Assembly (NCBI RefSeq): GCF_030867145.1
Contig: NC_134428.1
Span: 2,046,001-2,110,000 of the forward strand
Direction: 5' to 3'
Length of the DNA: 64,000 nt
Origin: Opisthocomus hoazin
Lineage: Eukaryota; Chordata; Aves; Opisthocomiformes; Opisthocomidae
Shown here: positions 22,775 to 33,722 of the stretch, one piece after another
Layout of the letters: every line of letters begins with the position of its first letter
Numbering within the stretch: position 1 is the stretch's first letter
Notes under the pieces: model-generated
Told to the model about the DNA's origin: nothing
Database searches by the model: none
What the model saw: the letters and a program-made list of their open reading frames with translations, nothing else
Made by a program: the position numbers and the translations under genes

Positions 22775-24000
22775 TTTTCTCCTCCAGGGTCCTGCCTCCA
22801 GCCACAAAGGCCTGGGAGAACACAGAGTCAAAGAAGCCATTGAGTACCTCAGCCCTACCTGCTCCTATCTAATGAAGCTCAGCAGCAGGCTCACATGATA
22901 TCTCTAAATTCTTTTAATGAAGCAGTATCAGCTCATCTTGCAGCCCTTACCATCCTCTGCAAGTATCAAGACTGCAGGAGCTTTGGCTTTGTCGTCATTC
23001 TCACATCCACGGACGAGGTTTCTAAATTCCTCCTTTGCATCTTCCCCTGTTTCCAGCTCCTGTGTTCTGCGTTTCTGCTCTGGAACTCAAACAGCTCACA
23101 TCCTCAGCCTCCTGAGAAGAATGCTTCTCTTCATGGGTGTTCAGATAGAGCATTCTTGTCCTCCGAAGAGGCTGTAAGCCTTATCAGGTTTCCTGAGTTC
23201 CTTCCCCCTGCAGAGCTGCTTCCCACGACACCACAGGTATCAGTCTCCCAGGTATGTCAAAGTTTTCTTCTCTGGACTTCACCCGTCTGTACTCCACTGC
23301 TGGCCTTCCTCACTCCTGGCACCTGGGACCCCACCATTCTCTGGTCACTACAGCCAAGGCACACACTGATGATCACTTCCCCAGTCAGCTCTTCCTTGTT
23401 GGCCGGGGCCAGGTCCTGGTGAGCATCGCCCTTCTCAGCCCACTTGACAGCTGTGTTAACAAGTTGTTCCAAGATCCTCCAGACTGCTGGCACCCTGTTT
23501 ACTTGCCTGGCTGAGGAATGCCAGGGCAGTTACTGTCCCCCATGGGAACCTGCTCATTGACCTGAGACTTCCTCGGGTTGCACACAGAGACTTCTTCTGC
23601 TTCCTCACCCTGATCAAGTAGTTTGTAACTTCCAACACAATGTCACTCTTGCTGACTTCTCCTCTCAACCTCACACACAAAAGCTAACCAAACATGTTAC
23701 TCAGCTTCTGGAGGAGCTCCATATATCTGAGGTGCTCCTTCACGCAGAGAGCATCCCCCTGGTAGTCATCCTCTCTGTTACTTCCTGCGGCTGAGCCTGT
23801 ATCTTTCTGTTGCATCACCCGAGCTCAGATAATTGTCCCACCACATCTCAAGTAATCCAAAAACTTGGTAGTGCTGTGACAAGTCATTGGGCTTCAGCTC
23901 CTCCTGCCCGTGCTCCAGCTCCTCCTGGCCATGCACATTCGGGTTGCAACATCTCAGATGTCACACCAAGGTAGAGCGCAGGCTGCTCACAGGGAAAGCT
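22775..24000 (-). mobile_element. Old CR1 LINE, endonuclease-region fragment
   Basis: The antisense follows the same path as the well-preserved CR1 at 44-42.6 kb: TTGAGTACCTCAGC near 22840, then the antisense of the SDH region near 23340, of the GVYY region near 23610 and of the N-terminal endonuclease motif near 23920 (AGCTCCTCCTG). Many indels. No coding potential remains. Confidence 0.7.
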
Positions 24001-24439
24001 GAGCTCTGCTCCTGACCAGAAGACCACTGTAGATTGAGCAGTTCGTGCTGCGCTGCATAGATCGCTCAGCAGCAGGACAACCTCAGCAGCTCATTGTCAC
24101 AGTGGAGCCTGCAGGCAGCTCCCACTCAGTACTGACCATTCCACCACCTGAGTGGCCTTGTCTCTATCTAACAGTGTAGCAAGAAGTTCTCATGAGAACA
24201 TCCTTTCTGTTGGGTTTAGAGATGATGAATAGAGCTGTTACCTTGCAGGGAAATACAAGAAGAGGTTGAATGACTGAAATGAGACAATCTTTTCTATGGA
24301 GGGGGTCTGCAAGGCATACTGCGTGTGGGTGGGAGTACCTGTTGATGCCACACCACCCAGGCGTACAACCACCTAAAAGGAAGAAAGACTGCCTATACTA
24401 TTCTCTCCTTACAATCTTCATCCTAACAGCATATTACCT
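24001..24439. other. Unrecognised stretch
   Basis: No gene or repeat signature is recognised between the old CR1 and the shared repeat that starts near 24440. Confidence 0.35.
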
Positions 24440-24830
24440 CACAGAATCAGAGTACCTTTCTTAATTGGCATCCTAACTGACAAGCACCTCCCGGTAAAAA
24501 ACTCTCGAGGCATACATAGATGCAGTGCCTCTGCTCCCACGGATTGGTAAGGCTGTAGTCTGCAAAAGTAACCACTGGCCTGATCCCCATCCACCGCTGT
24601 CTGTTCTCCAGACTCCTGTCTCAAAGCTTAAAGTCCTGGGAGACCTTGCTGGCTGTAACTGAGGCAAAGAGGTCATAGACTGTGTGAGATCTATCTAGAC
24701 CTCCTCTTATTAAATTCAGCAGTGGTCCCACCCTCTCTCTCTCTTTCTTCTTTAACTGTTCCTAATGTAGCACAGCTCATTTTGGTGCCCGTTGCATTAC
24801 CTTTTCAGTTTCAATTCAGTTAAGGATTAA
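24440..24830 (+). repeat. Moderate-copy repeat shared with 11880-12080
   Basis: It has the same order of short blocks as the copy at 11.9-12.1 kb (GTCCTGGGAGACCTTGC, GAGATCTATCTAGACC, CTTTAACTGTTCCTAAT). It is old and diverged, with no open frame. Confidence 0.45.
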
Positions 24831-24839
24831 TGCTTAAAT

Positions 24840-27800
24840 AATAAGGATTTTAGCTGGGCCTGGAGGAGGCTGTCCTTGAGGACAAGCTGTATCCAGGCAC
24901 ACTGTGAAAAGGATTGTTCTGTTCCTTGACTGTGTCATCATGGCTGTGCGCAATGCCTGCAGCTACTGGATAGGGGAGGGACAGACCTTGCCTCTCTGAT
25001 GACATCTGATGACCGATGCCTCTGACTGAAGGCATCAGTCAATGTCGCTGAGGCACCAAATCACACTCATTGAGATGGCATCTGGGGTGACCTTTCACAC
25101 ATACCCTGCCCAATATGAGAATTGCTTTTCAGCAGGTCCTCTGCTGTCCCTGCAAGCCCTGGCATCTCAGGTAGCTCTGTGGGCCTGGATTTGAACATGA
25201 AATTGAGGAACTGCCCTGAATTCTCTAAAGCATCCGGGGGAAGAACACGAAACTGCCAATGTAGTCAATGGAGACCTAGTAAATAGAGACAAAGGTGAAG
25301 AGAGAGACTGAGCTCTTCCTATGGCCCAAGACCTGAATCATTCAGGTGAATGCCTGTGTCGGTCACCCTGAACATAATGAGTAGGGACAGGTTGGGTTTC
25401 CCTTATTTTGGGCATCAGCTGTCATTTCTGTTGGCCAAAGGAAATAGCCAGCAGCCTCTAAGAGGATGCCCCCAGATGTTGCCCTGTCTCGACAAACTGC
25501 TCCATTTGTACCTGCACATATCTTAGACCACCTCTGGTATCTCACATGCCACCAGACATTTGCACCTGAACCCCTCCGTCCTGGCCTCCATCTCCATTAA
25601 TTAGCATGGGAGTTGTGCATTTAATGCCCACCTGAAAAGAAGCAAGAGGAATCCCACCTCCTGTGGGGTTGTGGCAGGCACTGGGGGAGTGGAATCCCCT
25701 TTGAGTCCCAGGGCTACAGACGCAAGATGGGATGTGTCATTTGACTCATCTGATTCCCTTCCCTCAGCAGGGGTGAAGCACATCCCTGCCTGTCCTGCAC
25801 TGGCTGTCCTGCCTAAAGATGGAACAAGGAAAAATGATCCTTGGAGCTAGCTCTGTTGGTGACAGGAGAAACGCCACTTTGGAAAATAAAAGATTTCCTC
25901 TCTCTCCGTAGTTGAGGGAGGGAACATCAGTAATTGCTTTGACTTGTTTCAAAGCAAGTTGTCCTGGTGACCAAAAGACATCTCAAGGGAGCCCAGAGTA
26001 GGGAGAAGTGGTGCCTTGGGCTGGTCCTGTGCTGCTGAGCTGGGCTGCGCTCCTGGGATGGAGGGAGATCACAGCAGGTGAGGAGCGCTGCAGACAGTGA
26101 GCTCTTGCCCAGGAGCAGCTCCTCTACAAAGCACAGCAGGGCTGAGGGCACTGCCTGCAGTCAGCGAGGGGAGAGGAGCGAGGCAGAGAGAGGTTAAAAG
26201 CACTGTGAAGTGGAAGGATGCTGAGAGCTCACTGCAGGCAGGAATCTTTTCAGCCTTTCACACAGTAAGTCTCTGCATGCAGGACAATGTGTCTGCACTT
26301 TGTGGAAAGATCTCCTCAGGCTGGAACACCCCAAAGCGTACGGCATGATGTACCATGAGGAATATCACAGTTTGTGTCTTATTGAAGATGAGGATGTGCT
26401 GCAAAGGAGTGATTGCCTACTGCACCCTCAGAGGGACAGGCCATGACAGCTGCCTTCTCCCAAGGACGGCTGCAGTGTTGTGAAGGTGGATGTGCAGCCT
26501 GGGCTTCCCCAAGCTGTCCTTCAGAGCAGGGTCTGTACACCCCACAGGCTGTGTGCTGGGGCAGGGACTCTGCTGCCTGCCAGGGTCAGCACTCTGCCTG
26601 CCTGGGGAGCGCACGGCATCACGAGGAGAAGCTGTGGGTGGAAGTAGTGACCCCCAGCAGGACTGGGCAGGGTCCTTCTGCTGTTGAGGAAGAACTGAAC
26701 AGTTCAGGGCTGCTCACAGATTCAGATCACCTCAGGATATTTTCCTAAGGGAGTATGTGAAGGGGAAGGTCAAAGAAGGGATGACTATCAAGCTCTCCAG
26801 CCACATGCCCATTTGCCTCTGAGAAGGACAGGGGCAGAGAGCAACTGCCTGGCAATGTTGGAGTCTGGGATGTGTGCAGCTGGAGAAGTGTAGCAGTGTC
26901 CTGAGTGCCTGGCTGACTCTCCCTCTTTCACGTAGAACCTCACTGTGTTTCTCCTTATTGCTCCACTCGTCTGTGTTACTGAAGTAGTACCCATGTTCTC
27001 TCAGTCAGGCTTTCTGGGGAGAGAAGTTTCAGCTGCAGAGTCAGACACTGATCTTGTGGGTCCTCCCGTGCAGTGTGTCCATGGGAATGAGGTGTTCCAG
27101 TTTTGTCTAAGCTGTAGGGCTGTGGGCAGTGAAGACTGTGAGCCCAGAGAACAAGCTGGTTTTCCCTTAATCAGATGCCATCATTAGGACACTTGGCTAT
27201 CTTTATGAGGTGTCCTTCCAAGCTGTGAGCTGCCCTCAACAATGCAAACCTTTCGCATAACAGAATTATGTAATCTGCATGCCTCAAAGGAGAAGTGCAG
27301 AGATGCTGTGCCCGACCGAGGAAATGCTCTTGGGTCAGTGAAATGAACCACATGTGTCCTTGACTAGAAGTGGGATGCTGAGGCCTCGGCAAAGGGTGGG
27401 ATGTTTAGTGGACTCCTGTGGATCCCTCTCCTCTCAGCAGTGTCTGACGGCTTTTCAGGATAACATGGGAGTGCGATCAATCTCCATCTCAGAATGGTGC
27501 AAGCCCAGGGCAGCTGGGTAGCTCTGTTCTCCCTGAGCACAGCAGAAATGCTGAGGGTTTCTGACATCCCAGAACACTCCCCAGGTGAGATGAGGAGAGC
27601 TCAAAAAAAACAAGACCTTTAAAACTGTCTGCTGCTCTCCCGGTTCCTTAGCGCTGGGAGTGCAGGTGCTGCCGAGTTCTTTTCAGTAAAGAGCAGTTTC
27701 AACTGACAAAGTTGAACACCAGGACTGACCTCTGCCCACACCTTTCCTGTTAACCTGTAAACTCCTCAGCAGCCAGTGGGCAGAGGTCCTGCTCCTCACA

Positions 27801-27986
27801 GCATGTTCAGCCAGCACCAACAGGGAGTCCAGCCACAGAGATAAATGAAGGTATCCTAGAAAAAGAAAAACTGTGTGTCTCAGGGAGGGGGTATTGGGAG
27901 TGGCTTTGACTGTTCCCAGAAACTTCTCCCCTTACTTGACACTGCTGTTTCCTCTTTGGACAATGCTCCATGCCCAGAGGCAGCAG
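24840..27986 (+). repeat. OR duplication unit C, 5' flank
   Basis: This flank precedes the intact receptor. It matches unit A from its left end (GAGGCTGTCCTTGAGGACAAGCTGT near 24867 versus 5480) to the gene, including GAGGGAACATCAGTAATTGC near 25920 and the GAGCAGCTCCTCTACAAAGC block near 26114. It carries one copy of the block that is duplicated in unit A. The likely promoter and non-coding exon lie here by homology with other vertebrate OR genes, but I cannot place them. Confidence 0.7.
27962..27963 (+). promoter_or_regulatory. Lost splice acceptor before OR unit C (AA instead of AG)
   Basis: In units A, B and D an AG lies exactly 23 bases before the ATG. At the equivalent position here the sequence is GGACAA. 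Other AGs lie closer to the ATG (CCCAG, GGCAGCAG), so splicing may use one of those or the exon may be read through. Confidence 0.45.
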
Positions 27987-28952
27987 ATGTCCAACAGCAG
28001 CTCCATCACACAGTTCCTTCTCCTGGCATTCGCAGACAACCGGGAGATGCAGCTCTTGCACTTCTGCCTCTTCCTGGCCATCTACCTGGCTGCCCTCCTG
28101 GGCAATGGCCTCATCATGACAGCCATAGCCTGCAACCACCACCTCCACACTCCCATGTACTTCTTCCTCCTCAACCTCTCCCTCATTGATGTGGGCTCCA
28201 TCTCCACCACTCTGCCCAAAGCCATGGCCAACTTCCTATGGGACACCTGGACTATCTCTTATGCAGGATGTGCTGCCCAGGTCTTTCTGTTTGTATTTTT
28301 CATTTCAGCAGAATATTTTCTACTCATCGTGATGGCCTATGACCGCTACGTTGCCATCTGCAAACCCCTTCACTATGGGACCCTCCTGGACAGCAGAGCT
28401 GGTGTCCACATGGCAGCAGCTGCCTGGGGCAGTGGTTTCCTCTACACTGTGCTGCACACTGCCAATACATTTGCACTACCGCTCTGTCAAGGCAATGCTG
28501 TGGACCAGTTCTTCTGTGAACTTCCCCAGATTCTCAAGCTCTCCTGCTCAGATGCCTACCTCAGGGAATTTCGGCTGCTTCTGATTAGTACATTTGTCTT
28601 TTTGGGGTGTTTTGTTTTCATTGTGCTTTCCTATGTGCAGATCTTCAGGGCCGTACTGCACATCCCCTCTCAGCAGGGACGGCACAAAGCCTTTTCCACG
28701 TGCCTCCCTCACCTGGCAGTGGTCTCTCTGTTTTTAATCACCGCCATATTTGCTTGCCTGAAGCCCCCCTCCATCTCCTTGCCATCCCTGAATCTAGTGG
28801 TGGCTGGGCTGTACTCGGTGTTGCCTCCAGCAGTGAACCCCCTCATTTACAGCGTGAGGAACCAGGAGCTCAGGAATGCGGTGTGGAAACTGGTGACTGA
28901 ATGCTTTCCAAAAGGTATAGAGTGCCTATCGTCTTCAACGTATGACTCATAA
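27987..28952 (+). CDS. Olfactory receptor, OR14-like gamma-c, intact (unit C)
   Basis: This encodes a 321-residue odorant-receptor GPCR of olfactory-neuron cilia, coupling to G-olf by family knowledge. The start at 27987 (MSNSSS) follows the family. The ORF extends 38 codons upstream, but that part matches untranslated flank in the other units. Visible features: NSS glycosylation site (3-5), GN of TM1 (39-40), PMY (56-58), TM3 Cys (95), MAYDRY (116-121), loop cysteines (167, 177, 187), KAFSTC (234-239) and NPLIY (284-288) followed by SVRNQEL. No stop, frameshift or missing key residue. It is the best candidate functional gene in the window. AATAAA signals follow at 29164 and 29207. The OR14-like assignment is from recognised wording, not a search. 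Confidence 0.95.
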   Translation: MSNSSSITQFLLLAFADNREMQLLHFCLFLAIYLAALLGNGLIMTAIACNHHLHTPMYFFLLNLSLIDVGSISTTLPKAMANFLWDTWTISYAGCAAQVFLFVFFISAEYFLLIVMAYDRYVAICKPLHYGTLLDSRAGVHMAAAAWGSGFLYTVLHTANTFALPLCQGNAVDQFFCELPQILKLSCSDAYLREFRLLLISTFVFLGCFVFIVLSYVQIFRAVLHIPSQQGRHKAFSTCLPHLAVVSLFLITAIFACLKPPSISLPSLNLVVAGLYSVLPPAVNPLIYSVRNQELRNAVWKLVTECFPKGIECLSSSTYDS

Positions 28953-29374
28953 TGTAACTCGTTACAGGCCCAGTCTGTCTTTATTTGGCTGTTTTTGTTG
29001 TCCTTGCTGTTGGCTGGGATTTTTCTTTTTTTTTCTTTTTCTTCTTGTAATATCATTGCCACAAAGAAATGTGGACACCTCAGTTCTATTTTATTTTCTG
29101 CCTCAGTAGTGTGACCTCACAACTGACTGTGTGAACAAGGAGCTATATACCATCTTTAAAGGAAATAAATGTGCTTGCAGTGATTTGTCTGTCTGACCCC
29201 CAAGCAAATAAAAATGAACCAGTGTTCTTACTCGTAAGTTCCCTGCCATGTTAGAGGAGAAAAGCAGACCGTAGAGCCTTCATGGAGAAAAGGCAATGGT
29301 GTGGTCATGAAGTTCCCCCTACTAGGGACTCAGAACGTTAGACAAATCTCTCCCTCCTCTCTCTCATGACCTGA
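28953..29374 (+). other. 3' flank of OR unit C with polyadenylation signals
   Basis: No gene. There is a T-rich run near 29020-29045 and AATAAA at 29164-29169 and 29207-29212. These could serve as the receptor's polyadenylation signals. Confidence 0.5.
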
Positions 29375-30120
29375 ATGGTGTTTGCGCTTGGGAAAATCCT
29401 CATCATTGTGCAGGTGGTGGCAAACCAGCATTTGCACATCCCCACGGGCTTCTTTTAGGACATTTATTCTCCCTGGAGACCTGCATACCCATCACCCTGA
29501 CCCAGTCTATGGCCAGCTTTGTGGTTGGGAACAGCACCATCTCTGTTCATCACGGTGTTACCACTGTTTCCTGCACCTATTGCTTGTACAGAGCATTTAT
29601 TACTGGTGACCAGTAGCACGCTGTGTGCCACACCCTGCCATCTGCGAGACTCATGAACTGGGGCATCTGTCTCCAGAGGGCAGCTGCACTTTATCTAGGG
29701 GGATTTCTGTCATCTACAGAAATGGTTTTGGTGGTGACTCAGATACAGTGCCGTGGCCCCAGTGGAGAGGACCGCTTCTTCTATGATTTCACCTCATTGC
29801 TGGAGCTCTCGTGCCATGACACCATGACACTCATACTCTTTCCTTTCCTAACTTGCATTTTAGAACCCATCTTCTTTTTCCTGTTTGTGTGGTTATATTC
29901 TGTGGGCATTATATCTGTGTGGGCAGGGAGAAGGCCTTCTCCATCTCCTCTTCTCAACTCACTGGTGGCACTGCTTTCTATGTCACCCTCTTTTCTGTCT
30001 GTGTGATGCCTAGAACAGCCTTCCTGAAATAGTATGACAAAACTCTTTTTCAACTCCATCCTCACTCTCCTGCACCATCCCCTCATCCACAACCCGAGGA
30101 CCAGAAAGGTTGCAGAGAGG
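29375..30120 (+). pseudogene. Olfactory receptor pseudogene of a different subfamily
   Basis: Across three frames this reads as a class II OR unlike the gamma-c copies: GKILIIVQV of TM1, HLHIP, then after a one-base frameshift FLGHLFSLETC, SFVVGNSTIS and, in another frame, LMNWGICLQ, GEDRFFYDFTSLLELSCHDT (residue wording typical of OR5/6/10/11-type receptors), KAFS and RTAFLK. The DRY region is lost and there are several stops, including one near 30029. The C-terminal NPxxY region is decayed to NPRTRK near 30095. It is clearly dead. The subfamily assignment is approximate. Confidence 0.8.
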
Positions 30121-30289
30121 CAGGTGCTGAAAAAATGCTCAGGAAAGCTGTGAGCTGCACAGAGATCCCACCGGAGTCTTGGCCCTGATGGAAGAAATTA
30201 CTTCTGTTGTTCTTCTGAAAAGGCCTTGAGGACTTGAAGAGGTGTTTGCTGTGTCCCAGGCACTCCCCTGGAAGTGTGTAGTATGGAGA

Positions 30290-31071
30290 AGGCTTTTGGT
30301 GTGGGAAGGGGCAGAGAGGTGATGTCAGAGTTAGTTGGTGTCATTGTGAGACCTCTCTTCAACACCTTGGAGAATCCAGAGAGATCAGGGAAGTTCCAAG
30401 GTTCTCAGAAAAGGCAAACAGAAAATCCAGCTTCAAGAAGGGCAAGAAGGAGGATTGGGAGAGTTAGAGGCTGGTCAGCTTCACCTTAGTCCCTGGGAAG
30501 GTGATGAGGCAAATGCTCTTTCAAGCATCCCCAGGCACTTGGAGGACAAGAAAGGGATTTCTCCCATGTGGGAGGGGAAAGAAGGGCGTGTTGTGTTCCT
30601 GGACTTTTGCAAGTTCTGGGATATAGTGTCCTTAGAGCAAATTATTTATATCTGGGCTGAAAAAGTGGATGATGCGTTTGGGTGGGAAGATGGCTGGGTG
30701 ATCAGGAACAAATGCCATCTGTGGTACAAAGTTCTCTGAGGGACCAGATACTTTCAGCACCCCTCAGTGATCAGCAAAATTTCATTAAAAAACATTAATA
30801 ACCTAGCAATGCTGGAAATTAAGATTTTTTTCAGCTGCTCTCTAAAGTTCTTTTTCTGCATAGGTTTCAAATTTTTTTAAAATTTAGATTCTGGGCTTGA
30901 TTCAGTTGTTCGCACAGAGGTCACTTCTGCTGAGGGAACTGGAGTTGTTTACTCTGGAGAAGAGGAGACTGAGGGGAGACCTTATCGCAACTACCTGAAA
31001 GGAGGTTGTAGTGAGGCAGGTGTTGGTCTCTTCTCCCAAGCAACTAGCGATAGGACAAGAGGAAATGGCCT
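30290..31071 (+). mobile_element. Old CR1 LINE remnant
   Basis: Plus-strand CR1 reverse-transcriptase wording is recognisable through decay: a FKKGKKED-like stretch near 30435, SxTLVPGKVM near 30480, HLEDKKGI near 30535, then a gap and [14 protein letters not shown] near 30945-30990. It stops abruptly near 31071, where an opposite CR1 begins. Confidence 0.7.
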
Positions 31072-31072
31072 C

Positions 31073-31345
31073 AATCATAGAGCCATTCAGGTTGGAAAAG
31101 ACCTCTAAGATCATTGTCCAACTGTCAACCCAAAGCCGCCAGACCTTCTGAACCATATCCCGAAGTGCCACATCTACAGGTTTTTTGAACACCTCCAGGG
31201 ATGATGACTCCACCACTGCACCGGGCAGCCTGTTCCAATGCCTGACCACTCTTTCAGTAAAGAAATTTTTCCTAATATCCAATCTGAATCTCCCCTGACG
31301 CAACTTGAGGCCATTGCCTCTTGTCCTGTCACTAGATCTGTGGGA
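31073..31345 (-). mobile_element. CR1 LINE 3' fragment
   Basis: The plus strand starts AATCATAGAGCCATTCAGGTTGG, the reverse complement of a CR1 3' end. It continues as the antisense of the ORF2 C-terminus ([21 protein letters not shown]) and ends near 31345. It is 5'-truncated and tail-to-tail with the plus-strand CR1. Confidence 0.85.
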
Positions 31346-31434
31346 AGGAAGGGAGGCTTGGCCAACAAACACTAAAGAAAATGTGAAAGGTGTTATGGTG
31401 ATGTTGCTGTGAAAACCCAGACAGTGAAAACTTT

Positions 31435-31890
31435 CATGTTTAACCCTTACGCTATCAGTAATCAGTAACCTCAATCCTTAACCCTACCCTAAATGCTACT
31501 CCTCATCCTAGCAGTAATCCACAGTTACTAACCTAGCTGAGCTTAGCCTATCACTGACCTCAGACCTTACATCAAAGACATATCCCAAACCCTCAACTCC
31601 TTACCCTTACTCTTACCTTATTGCTGACCCTAGCTCCTAGCCTCTATCCTTAGCTTTAATTGCGAGCATTAATTGTTGCCCTCACCCCAGCCCTAAACCA
31701 AACCCTAAACCACCAAGATAGCCCACAGCCTTAATACTAAGCAGACACCCTCAGAAGAACACCAAACCCTCCCCTGATGCCTTTGCCTAACCCCCAACGC
31801 TGAAAGGTGAGCTCTGATCCCTGAGACCTCAGCTGAACACCCAACCCTCCAAAGCCCTCATTCCTCTGCTCTAACTCCCTCCCCTTCAAC
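31435..31890. repeat. Degenerate telomere-like C-rich tract
   Basis: The plus strand is a run of decayed CCCTAA-like words: TTAACCCT, AACCCTACCCTAAATG, CCCTTACTCTTACC, GACCCTAGC, AGCCCTAAACCAAACCCTAAACC, CTAACCCCC. There is no perfect array of more than about two TTAGGG units, so it is either an ancient interstitial telomeric sequence or a subtelomeric repeat. Confidence 0.65.
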
Positions 31891-31895
31891 CCTTC

Positions 31896-32590
31896 TGTTA
31901 CGGTCCGGGAAGACCCGAGACATAAAGTTTCTTTGTTATTCCCAGAGTGAGATTAAGACACAAACGAGGTCAAATGCCACCAGTTAAAGAGGTTTATTGA
32001 TCAACTATTAAAATGAGGGCACGAGGAATCAGTGACAGGAAAGAGAGGAAAAGACAAGAAAGAAAGAAAGAAACCTAGCAAGCAGTCAGGATGACAGAAT
32101 TGCAAGAGACAGTCACCACCGTGGATCCAGTGGCGTCCCGTTGGTCCATAATTTCCTTTTGCATCAGTGGTGAGGGTCCCCCTGTTGTTTGGTCACACGA
32201 CCTTTTCCAATGTGTTTGGGGAAATTGTTCCCTAGGCGATGGCACATACCCTACCTTCCCCCAGTCCCGTGCATGTGCTTTTTTCTCAGTCCTGGCTCCA
32301 GCAGGTCGGGGAGGGGGTTGGTGCCTAGACACATTTTCCACAACGAGGTACCTGTCCTCCAACTCCCTTCAAAGCTGGTTTCGGGTGGCTGATTTCTATT
32401 TGGCTGGCCCACCAGGAGGTTCAGCTGGGCTGCAAACAAAGATTTACTGACCTGCCAGGAGGTCCTGCAGCAAGCTTTGCAACAAAGCTTTGAGGCAACT
32501 GTCTTAATATATGGTGTCAGACGCCTTCTTAATCCTAACTTATGCTCTTTGGCCTCTTGGGCTAGGGCAGGGATCATGAGGCCCCAGAAG
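31896..32590 (-). repeat. Probable solo LTR
   Basis: The plus strand begins TGTTACGGTCC. On the minus strand there is a TATATTAAG box near 32508 and AATAAA at 31998-31993, and the block ends ...GGACCGTAACA at 31896. That fits U3-R-U5 in minus orientation with a long R. The 5' end near 32590 is placed only because the satellite repeat starts there. No primer-binding site or internal sequence follows, so it would be a solo LTR. Confidence 0.55.
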
Positions 32591-33345
32591 AGTCACATGG
32601 CGTTGGAAGAGGACTGTGAGGTGACCTGTGTCTGATCAGCTCAGAGATCACAAGAGGAGATGGATAAGAATGTTATGGTGAGGTCAGCTGTATCTCACGG
32701 TCTCACAGGCCAGCAGGAGGCACATGGCTGTGAAGGTGGCTGTGAGGTCACTTCTATCTTTAGAGTTGAAAAGGCAGCAGCAGGAGCATGGCTGGGAAAG
32801 GGCTGGTGAGGTCACCTCTCTCTGCAGTAGCTGGTTGGTCAGCCCTTGGACTCATGGCTGGGTTATGAGCTTTTTGGCTCACATCTGCCAGCACCCCAAA
32901 CAGGCCAGCAGAAGGCCTGGGGTTGTCAAGGGAATTGTGTGAATCCCTTTCCTTGGGTACCTGGTAGGGCCATCCAGGAAGAAGGCTTGGATATGGGTTG
33001 TCACAGCCCTTCCACCTGGGTACCTCATGGGACAGCAGCAGGCCCATGGCTTGGTTGTGTCTGCCTGAGAAGCTGGCTTGGAAGATTATGGTGTTTGCTT
33101 TTCTCTGGTCAGTTTATAGGCCGCAAGAAGGCTGACGGGTTGCAATATCATTATGACATCAACTGTGTCTGAGAAGCTCATAGATGAGTAGGAAACACAT
33201 GATCATGAAGGTGAGTGAGAGGTCACTTCAGTCTCCAATCTTCTTAGGTGACTGGCCACCAGCAGACACATGGCTGGGGTGCTGACTATGACATCACTTC
33301 TGCCTGAGAACCTGACAGCCAGCAGCAGGCACGTTACTGGGTTGT
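32591..33345. repeat. Degenerate tandem satellite, about 62-70 bp period
   Basis: A repeated unit has two anchors, GTGAGGTCAC-TTCT and CAGCAGCAGG-CACATGGCTGGG. The first anchor recurs at 32616, 32678, 32742, 32806, roughly 32866, then 33152, 33217 and 33287. Spacing is 62-70 bases. Units are diverged, so the array is old. Confidence 0.7.
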
Positions 33346-33519
33346 AGTTTTGTACCTAGAGGTTCTGGATTGTTATGTGCTCATGAAGAAAGGTGCATAG
33401 ACTCTGTGAAGTATCATTTCAAAGGCCATTTGACAGAGCAAACACTACCAACCAAGAGTGAAGACGCCAGCTACGTACAGGGCTGCAGTAGGATGAGCGT
33501 GGCCACCCAAACAAGGGGG

Positions 33520-33722
33520 TTACCATCCCCCTTGACTCAGCACTGGTGTGGCTGCATCTGGACAACTGTGTCTGAGTGTGGGGCTTTGCGGCCTGCAGGA
33601 GCGGGAAGAACTGGAGAGGGTGCAGAGGAAATCTGCCAGGGTGAGGTTTGGGGTCTCTGTGGAGAGGCTGGGGGACCTGGGCTGCTTTAGCCTGATGAAG
33701 TGGAAGCTCAGGCAACTATAGT
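33520..33722 (+). mobile_element. Old CR1 fragment in the left arm
   Basis: Plus-strand CR1 ORF2 C-terminal wording in decayed form (ELERVQRKSARV, VERLGDLGCFSL). An inverted counterpart lies near 48200-48400 in the right arm. Confidence 0.65.

Noticed and set aside
22355..24000. Twin-priming 5' inversion of a single CR1
   Set aside because: The RT part lies to the left in plus orientation and the endonuclease part to the right in minus orientation. Twin priming would invert the 5' part, on the opposite side. Two separate fragments or a later inversion fit better.
32058..32073. GAAA microsatellite
   Set aside because: Only about four units within an LTR. Not notable.
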